A stretch of DNA of 64,000 nt from Chloroflexota bacterium (GTDB lineage Bacteria > Chloroflexota > Dehalococcoidia > Lucifugimonadales > Lucifugimonadaceae). The position numbers and the translations under genes are program-made. The stretch spans positions 1-64,000 of the forward strand of contig JAQBUH010000006.1 of assembly GCA_027624075.1 (NCBI GenBank), given 5' to 3'. Below the pieces are notes generated by a model. That model was given only the letters and a program-made list of their open reading frames with translations. It was not told the DNA's origin and made no database searches. Positions 38,262 through 54,929 of the stretch are shown here, piece after piece; the first letter of the stretch is position 1, and the number at the start of each line of letters is the position of its first letter.

Positions 38262-38513
38262 TTAGCCGTAGTTGCAGCCGATGCCGTTGTAGCCGATCTC
38301 CACCTCGCCGTCAGCCGTCACCATGACGGGCGTGATCCGGTCGCCGCCGGAGAGGCGCTCTACCTCTGCCCAGTACTCCGGCTTAAGGCTCACGTTCACC
38401 TCCTCAAACTCCAACCCCTTCGAGACCAGGTCTTCCTTCAACAGGTCACAGTAACCGCAGGTTGGGTGGGTGTAGACGACCGCCTTCTCACGCCTCGGCT
38501 CAGTCTTCGGCAT
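38262..38513 (-). CDS. Glutaredoxin-like protein
   Basis: 83 residues, thioredoxin fold. AVVYTHPTCGYCDLLKEDLV carries the redox motif CGYC in place of CPYC. The cis-Pro segment reads DRITPVMVTADGEVEIGYNG, and an extra Cys lies near the end (GIGCNYG). Probably reduces disulfides or metal-thiol adducts. ATG start with GGAG about 7 bases upstream. Lies between the YHS gene and the GDCCVxC gene in the metal operon. Confidence 0.85.
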   Translation of the reverse strand: MPKTEPRREKAVVYTHPTCGYCDLLKEDLVSKGLEFEEVNVSLKPEYWAEVERLSGGDRITPVMVTADGEVEIGYNGIGCNYG

Positions 38514-38591
38514 TCATCGCTCCATTCTTCGAACACATCGCGACAGTTTGATTCGACATCGCGTGCCGCGGATGCAGAACCCGGCGTGCCG

Positions 38592-38792
38592 TTACATCTC
38601 AACGCGCTTCCCGCCACTCAGGTACGCGGCAGGCTCCTTCTCGAACGCAACCCTGCAGCCGGGCCCGCAGAAGTAGTACTTCTTGCCCGCATGCTCGGCG
38701 GTTCCGCCACCCGGCTTCGACGTGTCGACCTGCATGTGGCACACCGGGTCTTCAGCCATCTCTTGCTTCTTGCTGAACAGTGGAATCTTCAT
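38592..38792 (-). CDS. YHS-domain metal-binding protein
   Basis: 66 residues. The YHS motif is complete: DPVCHMQVDTSKPGGGTAEH, then GKKYYFCGPGCRVAFEKEPA and AYLSGG. YHS domains bind copper or other soft metals and are often fused to or encoded beside Cu-ATPases. A short N-terminal basic segment MKIPLFSKKQ precedes it. ATG with AGGAG 8 bases upstream. 150 bases downstream of copA. Confidence 0.9.
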   Translation of the reverse strand: MKIPLFSKKQEMAEDPVCHMQVDTSKPGGGTAEHAGKKYYFCGPGCRVAFEKEPAAYLSGGKRVEM

Positions 38793-38941
38793 TTTTTTAG
38801 CTCCTGTTCTCCGGCCTCAAGCGCCGGACAGTGATGTCGGTCTTTGTCCGTGGAATGTGTAAATGGTTTCGCACTACCGTTCCAATCGCCGGTCTCACCC
38901 CTTTCTCCAGGCCCGCTCTCTCCGGTATTCACGACTATTGA

Positions 38942-41566
38942 TCAGACCGTTTGCCGGGCCATCGGACGGACCCCGGCGCGGCCAGCCGGCGGCTGTCTCT
39001 CCGCCTTTTCCGGCTTGCCCAGCCGAAGCGAGTTGGTCACGACGCTGACAGAGCTCAACGCCATCGCACCCGCCGCTGCGATCGGGTTCAGGAAGCCATG
39101 CTGGCCCAGCAGCGGCTGCAACCAGCCAGGGACGTTTGCATCCGGGAACAGCGGGTACAAAGCTCCGGCCGCAACCGGTATCAGCGCCACGTTGTAGAAA
39201 AATGCCCAGAACAGGTTCTGCCGCACCGTCCGCATCGTCGCACGGCTCAGCCTGACCGCCTCCGCGACGCCGCGCGGATCGCTCGAGGTCAGCGTGATAT
39301 CGGCAGACTCGATGGCGATGTCCGTGCCGCTGCCGATAGCGATCCCAACGTCGGCGAGCGCCAGGGCAGGCGCGTCGTTGATGCCGTCACCGACCATCGC
39401 CACCACAGCTCCGCCGGACTTCAGCTTTGCGATGTGCTCCGCCTTATCCGCCGGCATCACCTCGGCAACGACCTCGTCTACGCCGACCATCTTCGCGACA
39501 GCCGCCGCCGTTCTGCGGTTGTCTCCTGTCAGCATCACGGTTCGTATGCCCATGGACCGCAGAGCAGACACCGCCTCAGCGGCGCTGGGCCGTACGGTGT
39601 CCGTCACGCCAATAAGCCCTAGCGCAACGCCGTCCCTGGCCACCGCCAGCACCGTCTCGCCGCGCTCTGCCAGGCCGGCAGACGCAGCCTCGATTGCTGC
39701 CAGGTCGACACCCCGCTCCGTGAGCATCGCCAGACTGCCCACCAGGATGTGACTGCCATTGATCTCGGCTTCGACTCCGCGGCCTGCTGTTGCGACGAAC
39801 CCGGAGGACGGCTGGACTGTCAGTCCACGCTGTCTCGCTCTTGATACGACCGCCGTGCCGACCGGGTGCTCAGAGCCGGACTCGACAGCCGCCGCGATTG
39901 CCAGGAGGTCATCTTCATCGACTCCAGTCGCAACTATGCTCGACACACTCGGCCGTCCTTCGGTCAGCGTGCCTGTCTTGTCGAACACCACGGTATTGAT
40001 CCTGTGCGCCGTCTCCAGCACCTCCGCGTTTCGGATAAGCAGTCCATTCGCCGCGCCGCGGCCCATTCCAACCATGATTGCGGTAGGCGTCGCAAGCCCG
40101 AGCGCGCACGGGCAAGCGACGACCAGGACAGCGATGGTGAGCAGCAGAGCGTTGACGAATGCCGGGTCAGGAGCGGCAAACAGCCAGACAACGAATGTGA
40201 TGAGCGCCGCGCTCAAAACCGCCGGCACGAAGACGGCGGTGACACGGTCCACCAGCCGCTCGACGGGCGCCCGCGACGCCTGCGCCTGCTCAACCATGCG
40301 GACAATCTGCGCCACCGCGGTGTCGCGTCCGACACGCGTCGCGGTGAACCAGATGCCTCCTGCGCCGTTCACCGTCCCTGCGAAAACGCCGTCTCCGGCC
40401 GACTTGTCCACCGGCACGCTCTCACCCGTCAGCATCGACTCGTCAATTGCGCCTGCGCCCTCGAAGATCACGCCGTCCACAGGCACGCGCTCGCCCGGCC
40501 GCAAAAGCACGCGGTCGCCCGGCACAAGCTCCTCGACAGGGACCTGGACGCTCTCACCGTCCCGCTCAATCATCGCCGTGCTTGGCGTCAGTCCGACCAG
40601 CTTGCGGATGGCGTCCGACGTCCTGCCCCGCGCCCTCGCCTCAAGCCACCTGCCGAGCAGTATCAGGCCGATGATGGCCGCAGATACATCGAAGTACGTC
40701 CCGGTGGCATGGCCGCTGATCCCTCCCGAGTCGAACACCACCGAGTCCTCGAAAAGCGGCCTGAAGACCGTTGCGGCCGCGGAGTAGAAGAAGGCGGTCG
40801 AAGTGCCGATCGCCACCAGCGTGTTCATGTTTGACGTGCGGTGCTTGAGAGCGCCCCACGCCCCACGGTAGAAACGTGCGCCCGCCCAGAACTGCACCGG
40901 AGCGGCGAGGGCAAGGAAGAGGTAGTTCACAGCCGTTGGCGAGATGTGTTCCAGCGTTGAGACAGACCGGTACTGCATCGCCAGCATGACGAATGCGGCG
41001 ACCGCCAGGCTCACAGTCACCCTGAGCCGCAGGGCGTTCAGGTCCGCCTTTCTGCGTGCCCTGGCGGCCTCGTATTCGGTCTCTGCGTTGCGGTCTCCCT
41101 CGAAAGACAGGACCTCGTAACCCGCGCCGCCGACCGCGTCCCTCAGGTCCCTGCGGCCAAGGCTGCCTGCCACGAACTCGACTTCGGCAACCTCGGCGGC
41201 CAGGCTCACGTCTGCCCTGACGACGCCGGGGACCCCACGCAGCGCGGACCCGACGTGACTCACGCATGAGGCGCACGTCATCCCGCCTATGTGGACCCTC
41301 TCTGTCTCCGTCGGCACGCCATATCCGGCGGCCTTGACCGCATCGACAAGCTCGATTGCCGTTATCCCGGCGCCGGGCGGAAGCGTCACGCTCGCCGTCT
41401 CTGCCGCAAGGCTGACGTCAGCGGACCCAACACCCTGAATAGACCGCAACGCGTTCCCGACGTGACTCACGCACGATGCGCAGGTCATGCCTGTGATGGG
41501 GAGCGGCAACGTGACCCCGCCGGAAGGGACCTGGGCCGGGGCGTTGTGTTCGTGTTCCGTTTTCAT
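38942..41566 (-). CDS. copA: Copper-exporting P1B-type ATPase
   Basis: 874 residues; pumps Cu(I) out across the inner membrane. Two N-terminal heavy-metal-associated domains, each with GMTCASCVSHVG. The transmembrane CPC motif appears in VACPCALGLATP. Actuator TGES (MLTGESVPVD); P-domain DKTGTLTEGRP; N-domain GSEHPVGTAVV; hinge MVGDGINDAPALALADVG. TM7/8 copper residues appear in FYNVALIPVAAGALYP and MALSSVSVVTNSLRL, fitting the Cu(I) subgroup. 12 bases downstream of csoR, so co-transcribed. Confidence 0.97.
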   Translation of the reverse strand: MKTEHEHNAPAQVPSGGVTLPLPITGMTCASCVSHVGNALRSIQGVGSADVSLAAETASVTLPPGAGITAIELVDAVKAAGYGVPTETERVHIGGMTCASCVSHVGSALRGVPGVVRADVSLAAEVAEVEFVAGSLGRRDLRDAVGGAGYEVLSFEGDRNAETEYEAARARRKADLNALRLRVTVSLAVAAFVMLAMQYRSVSTLEHISPTAVNYLFLALAAPVQFWAGARFYRGAWGALKHRTSNMNTLVAIGTSTAFFYSAAATVFRPLFEDSVVFDSGGISGHATGTYFDVSAAIIGLILLGRWLEARARGRTSDAIRKLVGLTPSTAMIERDGESVQVPVEELVPGDRVLLRPGERVPVDGVIFEGAGAIDESMLTGESVPVDKSAGDGVFAGTVNGAGGIWFTATRVGRDTAVAQIVRMVEQAQASRAPVERLVDRVTAVFVPAVLSAALITFVVWLFAAPDPAFVNALLLTIAVLVVACPCALGLATPTAIMVGMGRGAANGLLIRNAEVLETAHRINTVVFDKTGTLTEGRPSVSSIVATGVDEDDLLAIAAAVESGSEHPVGTAVVSRARQRGLTVQPSSGFVATAGRGVEAEINGSHILVGSLAMLTERGVDLAAIEAASAGLAERGETVLAVARDGVALGLIGVTDTVRPSAAEAVSALRSMGIRTVMLTGDNRRTAAAVAKMVGVDEVVAEVMPADKAEHIAKLKSGGAVVAMVGDGINDAPALALADVGIAIGSGTDIAIESADITLTSSDPRGVAEAVRLSRATMRTVRQNLFWAFFYNVALIPVAAGALYPLFPDANVPGWLQPLLGQHGFLNPIAAAGAMALSSVSVVTNSLRLGKPEKAERQPPAGRAGVRPMARQTV

Positions 41567-41578
41567 ATTGCCCGCCTG

Positions 41579-41845
41579 CTACCGCTCAGCTATCTCGAAC
41601 AGGTCTTTGAGCTCTTCGAGCATCTGATCGTCGCGGCCCTCTCTGTACGCGTCAGGGACGCATGAGCGCAGGTGGCCGTCGATCAGTATCCCCTCGAGCT
41701 TCTGCAGAGCCCGCCGTATGGCGTACGTCTGACGGATCACGTCGACGCAGTAGCGGTCCTCTTCGATCATCTTGCGGACACCCGCCAGGTGCCCGTCAAT
41801 GTAGTTCACGCGCTTGAGCGCTTGTTGTTTTGTGTCACCGAGCAT
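41579..41845 (-). CDS. csoR: CsoR-family copper-sensing repressor
   Basis: 88 residues from ATG at 41845, the start that gives the standard CsoR length; a longer open frame upstream has no family similarity. All-alpha repressor with the Cu(I) ligand set Cys33 (EDRYCVDVIRQT), His58 and Cys62 (IDGHLRSCVPDA). Without copper it represses its own operon; Cu(I) binding releases it. Followed directly by copA. A GC-rich dyad suited to CsoR lies upstream. Confidence 0.95.
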   Translation of the reverse strand: MLGDTKQQALKRVNYIDGHLAGVRKMIEEDRYCVDVIRQTYAIRRALQKLEGILIDGHLRSCVPDAYREGRDDQMLEELKDLFEIAER

Positions 41846-41897
41846 GTCTGGCGCCGATCTAACTGCCGGCCGCTGTCGCTCAGCGAGCCAGAGTGAT

Positions 41898-41932
41898 ATT
41901 ATACCACGACCCCTACCCAGGGGGTGCGGGTA
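41898..41932 (-). promoter_or_regulatory. csoR promoter and candidate CsoR operator
   Basis: On the minus strand a consensus -10 TATAAT lies at 41898-41903. Immediately upstream, 41909-41932 holds a GC-rich dyad: plus-strand ACCCC-TACCC-AGGGGGT, with TACCC...GGGTA also repeated at 9-base spacing. CsoR operators are typically pseudo-palindromes of C-runs facing G-runs ending in TA, overlapping the promoter, as here. Confidence 0.6.
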
Positions 41933-41987
41933 ACCGCGTTGTCTTCCCGAGCGCCTGAAAGCGTTCACATTCACGAGAGGGACGGGC

Positions 41988-42458
41988 TTGAGTATCTCTT
42001 TTCGAGCCACGCGGCTGTGGCTGCCTGCCGGTGTGGCCGCCGCAATCGTCCTTTTTGCCGCGACCGGGTGCGCCGGAGGGTCTTCCGGGGAGAGATCGTC
42101 AGATGAGCAGTTCCCGATCACGATAACAGCCGAGCGAGCCGGCTCCGGCGCAGCGCTCTACGCTACGAACTGCGCAAGCTGCCACGGCGAGCCCGGCGTC
42201 TCAAGGCCGGTCCTCCCAAACACGCCGCCACATGACGGCTCAGGACACACCTGGCATCACCCGGACAGGTTACTTTTCGGATGGGTGCTGGACCGCCCGC
42301 CGCTCGCAGTGACCATGCCTGCATTCCGCGGCGTACTGGACGAAGAGGAGGTGATCGCAATTCTGGCGTACATCAAATCGACCTGGCCTGAGGACATCCG
42401 GCAGTTTCAGCGTGAGGGCTCGGAGCAGTACGAGCTCCAGCTCCGTGAAAGCCCCTAG
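41988..42458 (+). CDS. Exported monohaem c-type cytochrome, probable lipoprotein
   Basis: 156 residues. N-terminal export signal RLWLPAGVAAAIVLFAATGC with a lipobox-like Cys, so probably membrane-anchored. Haem c motif NCASCHGEPG; a candidate Met axial ligand in VTMPAFRGVLDEEEV; C-terminal helix EEVIAILAYIKSTWP. Electron carrier outside the cytoplasmic membrane. Divergent from the copper operon; low-spin cytochromes of this type are sometimes found with copper or oxidase genes. TTG start with GAGAGGGA just upstream. Confidence 0.9.
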   Translation: MSISFRATRLWLPAGVAAAIVLFAATGCAGGSSGERSSDEQFPITITAERAGSGAALYATNCASCHGEPGVSRPVLPNTPPHDGSGHTWHHPDRLLFGWVLDRPPLAVTMPAFRGVLDEEEVIAILAYIKSTWPEDIRQFQREGSEQYELQLRESP

Positions 42459-42466
42459 TAGTTTCA

Positions 42467-42495
42467 TTGACTGTTATCTGAGATAGCGGTAAACT
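42467..42495 (+). promoter_or_regulatory. rpoBC promoter
   Basis: TTGACT (42467-42472), a 17-base spacer, then TAAACT (42490-42495): a near-consensus sigma-70-type promoter. The predicted leader before the rpoB ATG is about 185 bases and holds an imperfect hairpin (arms near 42563-42573 and 42598-42607). Confidence 0.7.
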
Positions 42496-42688
42496 GTTTC
42501 CCTGTCGAGGAGTGTCCACCTCTGCGTCTCGAGCACTGGTTCCCAACTTAATCTCAACTGACACACCCTCACCCGCTGAACAGAAGAGGCATCAGCAGGT
42601 GGGGTGTTTTGCGCGTTCTGCTGGTTTGCACACTCCCCGGCTCGCCATCTGGCGCTCCGGCATCATAGCCCTGGAAGTGGAGAAGAGC

Positions 42689-46669
<3,981 letters not shown>

Positions 46670-46876
46670 TCGCAGTCACCGCACCCATGCGGGCGGCACA
46701 TGAGGCGGCGCGTCGCCGTCAAAGTGCCGCCCGGCCAGCAGATATCCACCACGGAATCCCAGTAAGGAGTAACAGCCCACCACTCGCCGCAAGGCGACCT
46801 ACCCCCGCAGCCGCGGGCACAAAGGTTAGAGGCCGGTCCGGCGCACAGCCAGGACCGGTGAGGGGACTGTAGATAT

Positions 46877-51160
<4,284 letters not shown>

Positions 51161-51184
51161 CACGCTGGCTTAGAGACGAATACG

Positions 51185-51224
51185 AAGAGGGCCGGGGGCA
51201 TTGCGCCTCCGGCCCTCTTATTTA
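51185..51224 (+). terminator. Rho-independent terminator of rpoBC
   Basis: AAGAGGGCCGG (51185-51195) pairs perfectly with CCGGCCCTCTT (51209-51219), followed by ATTTAA; 11-bp GC-rich stem just after the rpoC stop. Confidence 0.85.
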
Positions 51225-51288
51225 ACGGGTTTCTGGTAATGGGTTTTCAGCGATAGCCAACATTCCGGGCGTCGCTGCCTGTGGCACT

Positions 51289-51327
51289 TTGGTAACTTCC
51301 ATGTTACCGTAACTACACAGTTACCAA
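51289..51327. promoter_or_regulatory. Double GGTAAC palindrome, probable ArsR operator
   Basis: Two adjacent dyads of the same architecture: GGTAAC-N6-GTTACC (51291-51308) and GTAAC-N6-GTTAC (51309-51324). The outermost arms also form TTGGTAAC...GTTACCAA. The site is 30 bases before the first gene of an operon containing an ArsR-type repressor, so autoregulation is likely. Confidence 0.65.
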
Positions 51328-51358
51328 TGGCCCGCTATCCTCACCGGAGGTCGACAAG

Positions 51359-51664
51359 ATGCCGCTCGAGTTCATCATCCAGTACACAGTCAAAGACGGC
51401 GCGGACGACGAGGCAAAAGCCACCCGAGACAATTTCTTTGCGGCGCTCAGGGCACAGAACAGTGATCGGTATCGCTATCGCTCGCTCGCCAAGCCGGACG
51501 GCAAGTCGTTCGTGCATCTCGCATGGTTCCAGGACGAATTGGCTTTCAAGGAGTTCCAGTCGTTGCCGGAGTTCCCCATTTTCGGGAAGGCACTGGGCGC
51601 GGCGTGCGCGGTAGGCCCGGAAGCGCTGGCGATCACCGAAATCAACTCCTCGGTCACCGGCTAA
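51359..51664 (+). CDS. ABM-like dimeric alpha/beta barrel protein
   Basis: 101 residues, ferredoxin-like fold of the antibiotic-biosynthesis-monooxygenase type. Features: LEFIIQYTVKDGADDEAKATRDNFF helix, RYRYRSLAKPDGKSFVHLAWFQDELAFKEF, and a C-terminal strand VGPEALAITEINS. Relatives include quinol monooxygenases and haem-degrading proteins, but key residues cannot be assigned. First gene of a three-gene operon with arsR-like and SRPBCC genes. ATG start with GGAGG about 10 bases upstream. Confidence 0.75.
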   Translation: MPLEFIIQYTVKDGADDEAKATRDNFFAALRAQNSDRYRYRSLAKPDGKSFVHLAWFQDELAFKEFQSLPEFPIFGKALGAACAVGPEALAITEINSSVTG

Positions 51665-51716
51665 GCAGATCGTCTTGACGCCGGACCGCGGTCAGACGGA
51701 TGAATTGGAGAGATGA

Positions 51717-52052
51717 TTGACTGCAACAGCCGCGCAGGTGCTGGAGGCGCTTGGTGACCCGCAACGCAGAAAGATCGTCCAGATCCTGCTGCAGTCACCC
51801 GCGCCTGTGCGGCGGATCGCCGATCAACTGCCCATCAGCCGGCCAGCTGTCTCACGACACCTCAGGCAACTGAAACAGGCCGGCCTTGTGCTCGACGAAC
51901 CGGCCGGCACTCGCCGCATCTATCGGCTCCACAACGAGGGCTTGCAGGCTCTCCGCGAGTATCTCGACGCTATGTGGCAGGGCTCGCTGGCGAGCTTTGC
52001 AGACGCAGTCGAGTCAGACGTCGCTGACCAGCGGCCGGACCGTGACCGGTGA
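51717..52052 (+). CDS. ArsR-family transcriptional regulator
   Basis: 111 residues. Winged helix: VLEALGDPQRRKIVQILLQS, PVRRIADQLPISRPAVSRHL (recognition helix) and RQLKQAGLVLDEPAGTRRIY (wing). No Cys metal site is visible, so it is probably not a metal sensor; relatives coupled to SRPBCC/AHSA1 genes are common. TTG start with GGAGAG upstream. Its stop overlaps the next start by four bases (GTGA). Confidence 0.92.
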   Translation: MTATAAQVLEALGDPQRRKIVQILLQSPAPVRRIADQLPISRPAVSRHLRQLKQAGLVLDEPAGTRRIYRLHNEGLQALREYLDAMWQGSLASFADAVESDVADQRPDRDR

Positions 52053-52504
52053 GACGCTCACCCATTGAGCCGCTGGTCCATTCGATCGAAGTCCGTTGCT
52101 CTCAGGCCAGGGCGTTCGACACATGGGTCTCACGCCCTGTCACGTGGTGGCCGCTCAAAGATCACTCCACGTTCGGCGCAGAGGCGGCGGCAGTGGTCAT
52201 CGAACCCGGTGTCGGTGGACGAATCTACGAACGCAACCACAACGGCGCTGAGCGGGACTGGGGCCGGATCACCGGCTGGGACCCGCCTGTGAGTCTCGGT
52301 TTCACCTGGCACATATACGGCGGCCCGCACGAGGCGACAGATGTTGAGGTGTCGTTCGACCAGATCGACACCGCACGGACCCGCGTGATCGTGACTCACT
52401 CTGGCTGGGAACGGCTCACAGAACGCGCCGCTGAGCTGCGAAACGGGAACCGCGCAGGCTGGACCGCCCTGCTTAACGCCTTCTCAAGAGCAATCAACGG
52501 CTGA
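52049..52504 (+). CDS. SRPBCC (AHSA1-like) domain protein
   Basis: 151 residues. START-like fold: IEVRCSQARAFDTWVSRPVTWWP, AAVVIEPGVGGRIYERNHNGAE, WGRITGWDPPVSLGFTWHIYG, TDVEVSFDQIDTARTRVIVTHSGWERL and a long C-terminal helix. Such proteins bind lipophilic ligands. GTG start overlapping arsR by four bases, hence translationally coupled and probably part of the same response. Confidence 0.88.
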   Translation: MRRSPIEPLVHSIEVRCSQARAFDTWVSRPVTWWPLKDHSTFGAEAAAVVIEPGVGGRIYERNHNGAERDWGRITGWDPPVSLGFTWHIYGGPHEATDVEVSFDQIDTARTRVIVTHSGWERLTERAAELRNGNRAGWTALLNAFSRAING

Positions 52505-52556
52505 CCGCACAGGCGGAAGTTGCCGGACCACCCTGTATAATGGGCACTCCACAGCC

Positions 52557-52633
52557 GGGCGGTTAGCTCAGTTGGCTAGAGCGCGTCGTTGACATCGACG
52601 AGGTCACAGGTTCGAGCCCTGTACTGCCCACCA
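52557..52633 (+). tRNA. tRNA-Val (GAC), CCA encoded
   Basis: Acceptor GGGCGGT/ACTGCCC (one G-U), D stem GCTC/GAGC, anticodon stem CGTCG/CGACG with loop TTGACAT (anticodon GAC), T arm ACAGG-TTCGAGC-CCTGT, discriminator A, encoded CCA. A TATAAT box lies at 52536-52541. The following 292 bases to thrS contain no gene; a hairpin ACGCGGA...TCCGCGT is visible near 52818-52840. Confidence 0.96.
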
Positions 52634-52925
52634 CCACATCTCCCACCATGTATCCAGCGCACACGACATACCTCACAGCAGCCCACGCAGACGCTGTCCG
52701 CGCCACCGCACCACTGCTCACACTTAGCGGCCCGGAGGGCGACCCGCCGCGGCGCAACACCCTCACTACAAAGGCGCGTCGCCGCGCCACGGTCACGCGC
52801 CTCTACTGAGCTTGCGTCAACGCGGAAAATTTCCTCCGCGTCTCAATCTGAAGCAACCAGCGCCACGGCCCGGCGCGCCACTAGCGCCGCGCCGGACGCA
52901 ATACCCGAACTGAAGAGGCAACGAG

Positions 52926-54701
52926 ATGTCACCTGCCAAGAGCCTGTCAAAACAGGAACTGGACGAGCTGCGCAACAACATACGCCACTCGGCCGCCCAC
53001 GTCCTTGCCGAAGCCGTCCTCAAGGTCCGCCCCAACGCAAAGCTGACCATCGGCCCGCCAATCGAAGACGGTTTTTACTACGACTTCGATGTCGATGAGC
53101 CGTTCACGCCTGACGACCTCAAGCTCATCGAAAAAGAGATGCGCGGCTCGATCAACAGGAACACCGGGTTTGTCGAGCGAGAGGTGTCCCGCGAAGAGGC
53201 GCGCGAGCAGGTCAAAGGCAACCCGTACAAGGTGGAGATCCTCGATGGCATCCCGGAAGGCACCCGCGTCACTTTCTGCAGCCACGGCGACGGCGCGTTC
53301 GAAGACCTGTGCCGCGGAGGCCATGTCGCAAAGACAGGCGACATAAAGGCGTTCAAGCTGCTATCGACGGCCGGCGCATACTGGCGCGGCGATGAAAAGA
53401 ACAAGATGCTGCAGCGCGTCTACGGCACGGCTTGGGAGTCGAAAGAGGCGCAGGACGCATACCTTCGTCGCCTTGAGGAGGCAGAGAAGCGGGACCACCG
53501 CAAGCTGGGCCGGGAACTTGGCCTGTTCTTCTTCGACCCGATCGCCCCGGCAAGTCCATTCTTCCTGCCAAAGGGCGCATTCATCGTCAACGCCCTGACC
53601 GAGTTCGTGCGCGGTCTGTACAGGCGCTACGACTATCGCGAGGTGATCACTCCGGAGATCTTCAACACGGACCTGTGGCGCCGCTCCGGCCACTACGACA
53701 ACTACGCCGAGAACATGTTCTTCATCAACGTCGATGAGACCGAATACGGCGTAAAGCCAATGAACTGTCCCGCGGCGGCGATGTTGTACGCGGCAGAGAC
53801 GCACTCCTACCGCGACCTGCCACTTCGCTACGCAGACTTCGGCAGGCTCCACCGCTACGAGCGCTCCGGCGTGACCCACGGCCTGATGCGTGTGCGGTCT
53901 CTAACCCAGGACGACGCACACATCTTCTGCACGCTCGACCAGGTCGGCCCGGAGGTGCGCGGCTTCCTTGAGATGCTGCGGGAGTCGTACGACGCTTTCG
54001 GCCTGGCCAACCCGCGCTTCACGCTGTCGCTCCGGCCGGAGAAGCGCGTCGGCACAGACGATATGTGGGACCGCGCCGAGGCTGCGCTCGACGAGATCCT
54101 TTCGGCGAGCGGTTCTCAATACGAGTCAGTGGCAGGCGAGGGCGCCTTCTATGGCCCGAAGATCGACATCTTTGTGCCGGACGCAATCGGCCGCGAGTGG
54201 CAGCTTGGCACGGTTCAGCTCGACTTCTCGCTGCCAGAGCGGTTCGATCTCGAGTACGCGGCTGACGACAGCACCCGCCAGAAAGTGGTCGTCATCCACC
54301 GGGCCATGCTCGGGTCGATAGAGCGCTTCCTCGGCGTACTGATAGAGCACCTCGGCGGCGCGTTCCCACTCTGGCTCGCGCCACTGCAAGCGGTGATCGT
54401 GCCCATAACGGACCGCAACGTCGAGTACGCCAATTCGGTCCGGGACAAGCTGGCAGAACGCGGCCTGCGCGTTGAGGTGGACGACTCAGGTGACCGCATG
54501 AACGCCAAGATCCGGACTGCGCAGTTGCAGAAGGTCCCGTACATGCTGGTGGTTGGCGACCGTGAGGCTGAGGACAACGCGGTCGCCGTACGCACGCGTG
54601 GCGGAGGCAACCTGGGAGCGGTGCCCGTGACGGAAGTCGTCAACAGCCTGTCCAAAGAGGCTGAGCAACGGTCGCTTGTGCCACTGTTGACCGCGGATTA
54701 G
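52926..54701 (+). CDS. thrS: Threonine--tRNA ligase lacking the TGS domain
   Basis: 591 residues. The editing domain starts at once (NNIRHSAAHVLAEAVLKVRP; FEDLCRGGHVAKTGDIKAFK), so the N-terminal TGS domain of the usual ~640-residue enzyme is absent. Class II core: HRKLGRELGLFFFDPIAPAS, KPMNCPAAAMLYAAETHSYR (zinc Cys), ADFGRLHRYERSGVTHGLMR (motif 2), GAFYGPKIDIFVPDAIGREW and VVIHRAMLGSIERFLGVLIEH (motif 3). The anticodon-binding domain ends the protein. ATG start with GAAGAGG about 10 bases upstream. Not in an operon with infC. Confidence 0.95.
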   Translation: MSPAKSLSKQELDELRNNIRHSAAHVLAEAVLKVRPNAKLTIGPPIEDGFYYDFDVDEPFTPDDLKLIEKEMRGSINRNTGFVEREVSREEAREQVKGNPYKVEILDGIPEGTRVTFCSHGDGAFEDLCRGGHVAKTGDIKAFKLLSTAGAYWRGDEKNKMLQRVYGTAWESKEAQDAYLRRLEEAEKRDHRKLGRELGLFFFDPIAPASPFFLPKGAFIVNALTEFVRGLYRRYDYREVITPEIFNTDLWRRSGHYDNYAENMFFINVDETEYGVKPMNCPAAAMLYAAETHSYRDLPLRYADFGRLHRYERSGVTHGLMRVRSLTQDDAHIFCTLDQVGPEVRGFLEMLRESYDAFGLANPRFTLSLRPEKRVGTDDMWDRAEAALDEILSASGSQYESVAGEGAFYGPKIDIFVPDAIGREWQLGTVQLDFSLPERFDLEYAADDSTRQKVVVIHRAMLGSIERFLGVLIEHLGGAFPLWLAPLQAVIVPITDRNVEYANSVRDKLAERGLRVEVDDSGDRMNAKIRTAQLQKVPYMLVVGDREAEDNAVAVRTRGGGNLGAVPVTEVVNSLSKEAEQRSLVPLLTAD

Positions 54702-54929
54702 GCCCGGCCAGGGCAATGGACTTGAACACTTTTCCAAACTGCGCCGCAAGTTGACGCTGATCATACGCGATGCTAGCCTCACGAAACCCTGCAGCTCGGT
54801 GTGAAGAGTCACGTGCAGACCCGAGCTGTCCCCGGAGTTGTGCCAGGAAATGCCGATCTCAGACGGCAGCTTGCGCCCGTTCACGCCCACCTGTCCCGTA
54901 ACCGTCACACAAGCGACCACAGGGGATAC

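Noticed and set aside
41846-42121. Longer CsoR start giving 180 residues
   Set aside because: The extra residues have no similarity, cross the promoter/operator region and lack a ribosome site; ATG at 41845 gives the standard length.
42512-42688. RpoB start 59 codons upstream
   Set aside because: The extra sequence is not family-like and lies only 17 bases after the -10 box; ATG 42689 has GGAG and the conserved N terminus.
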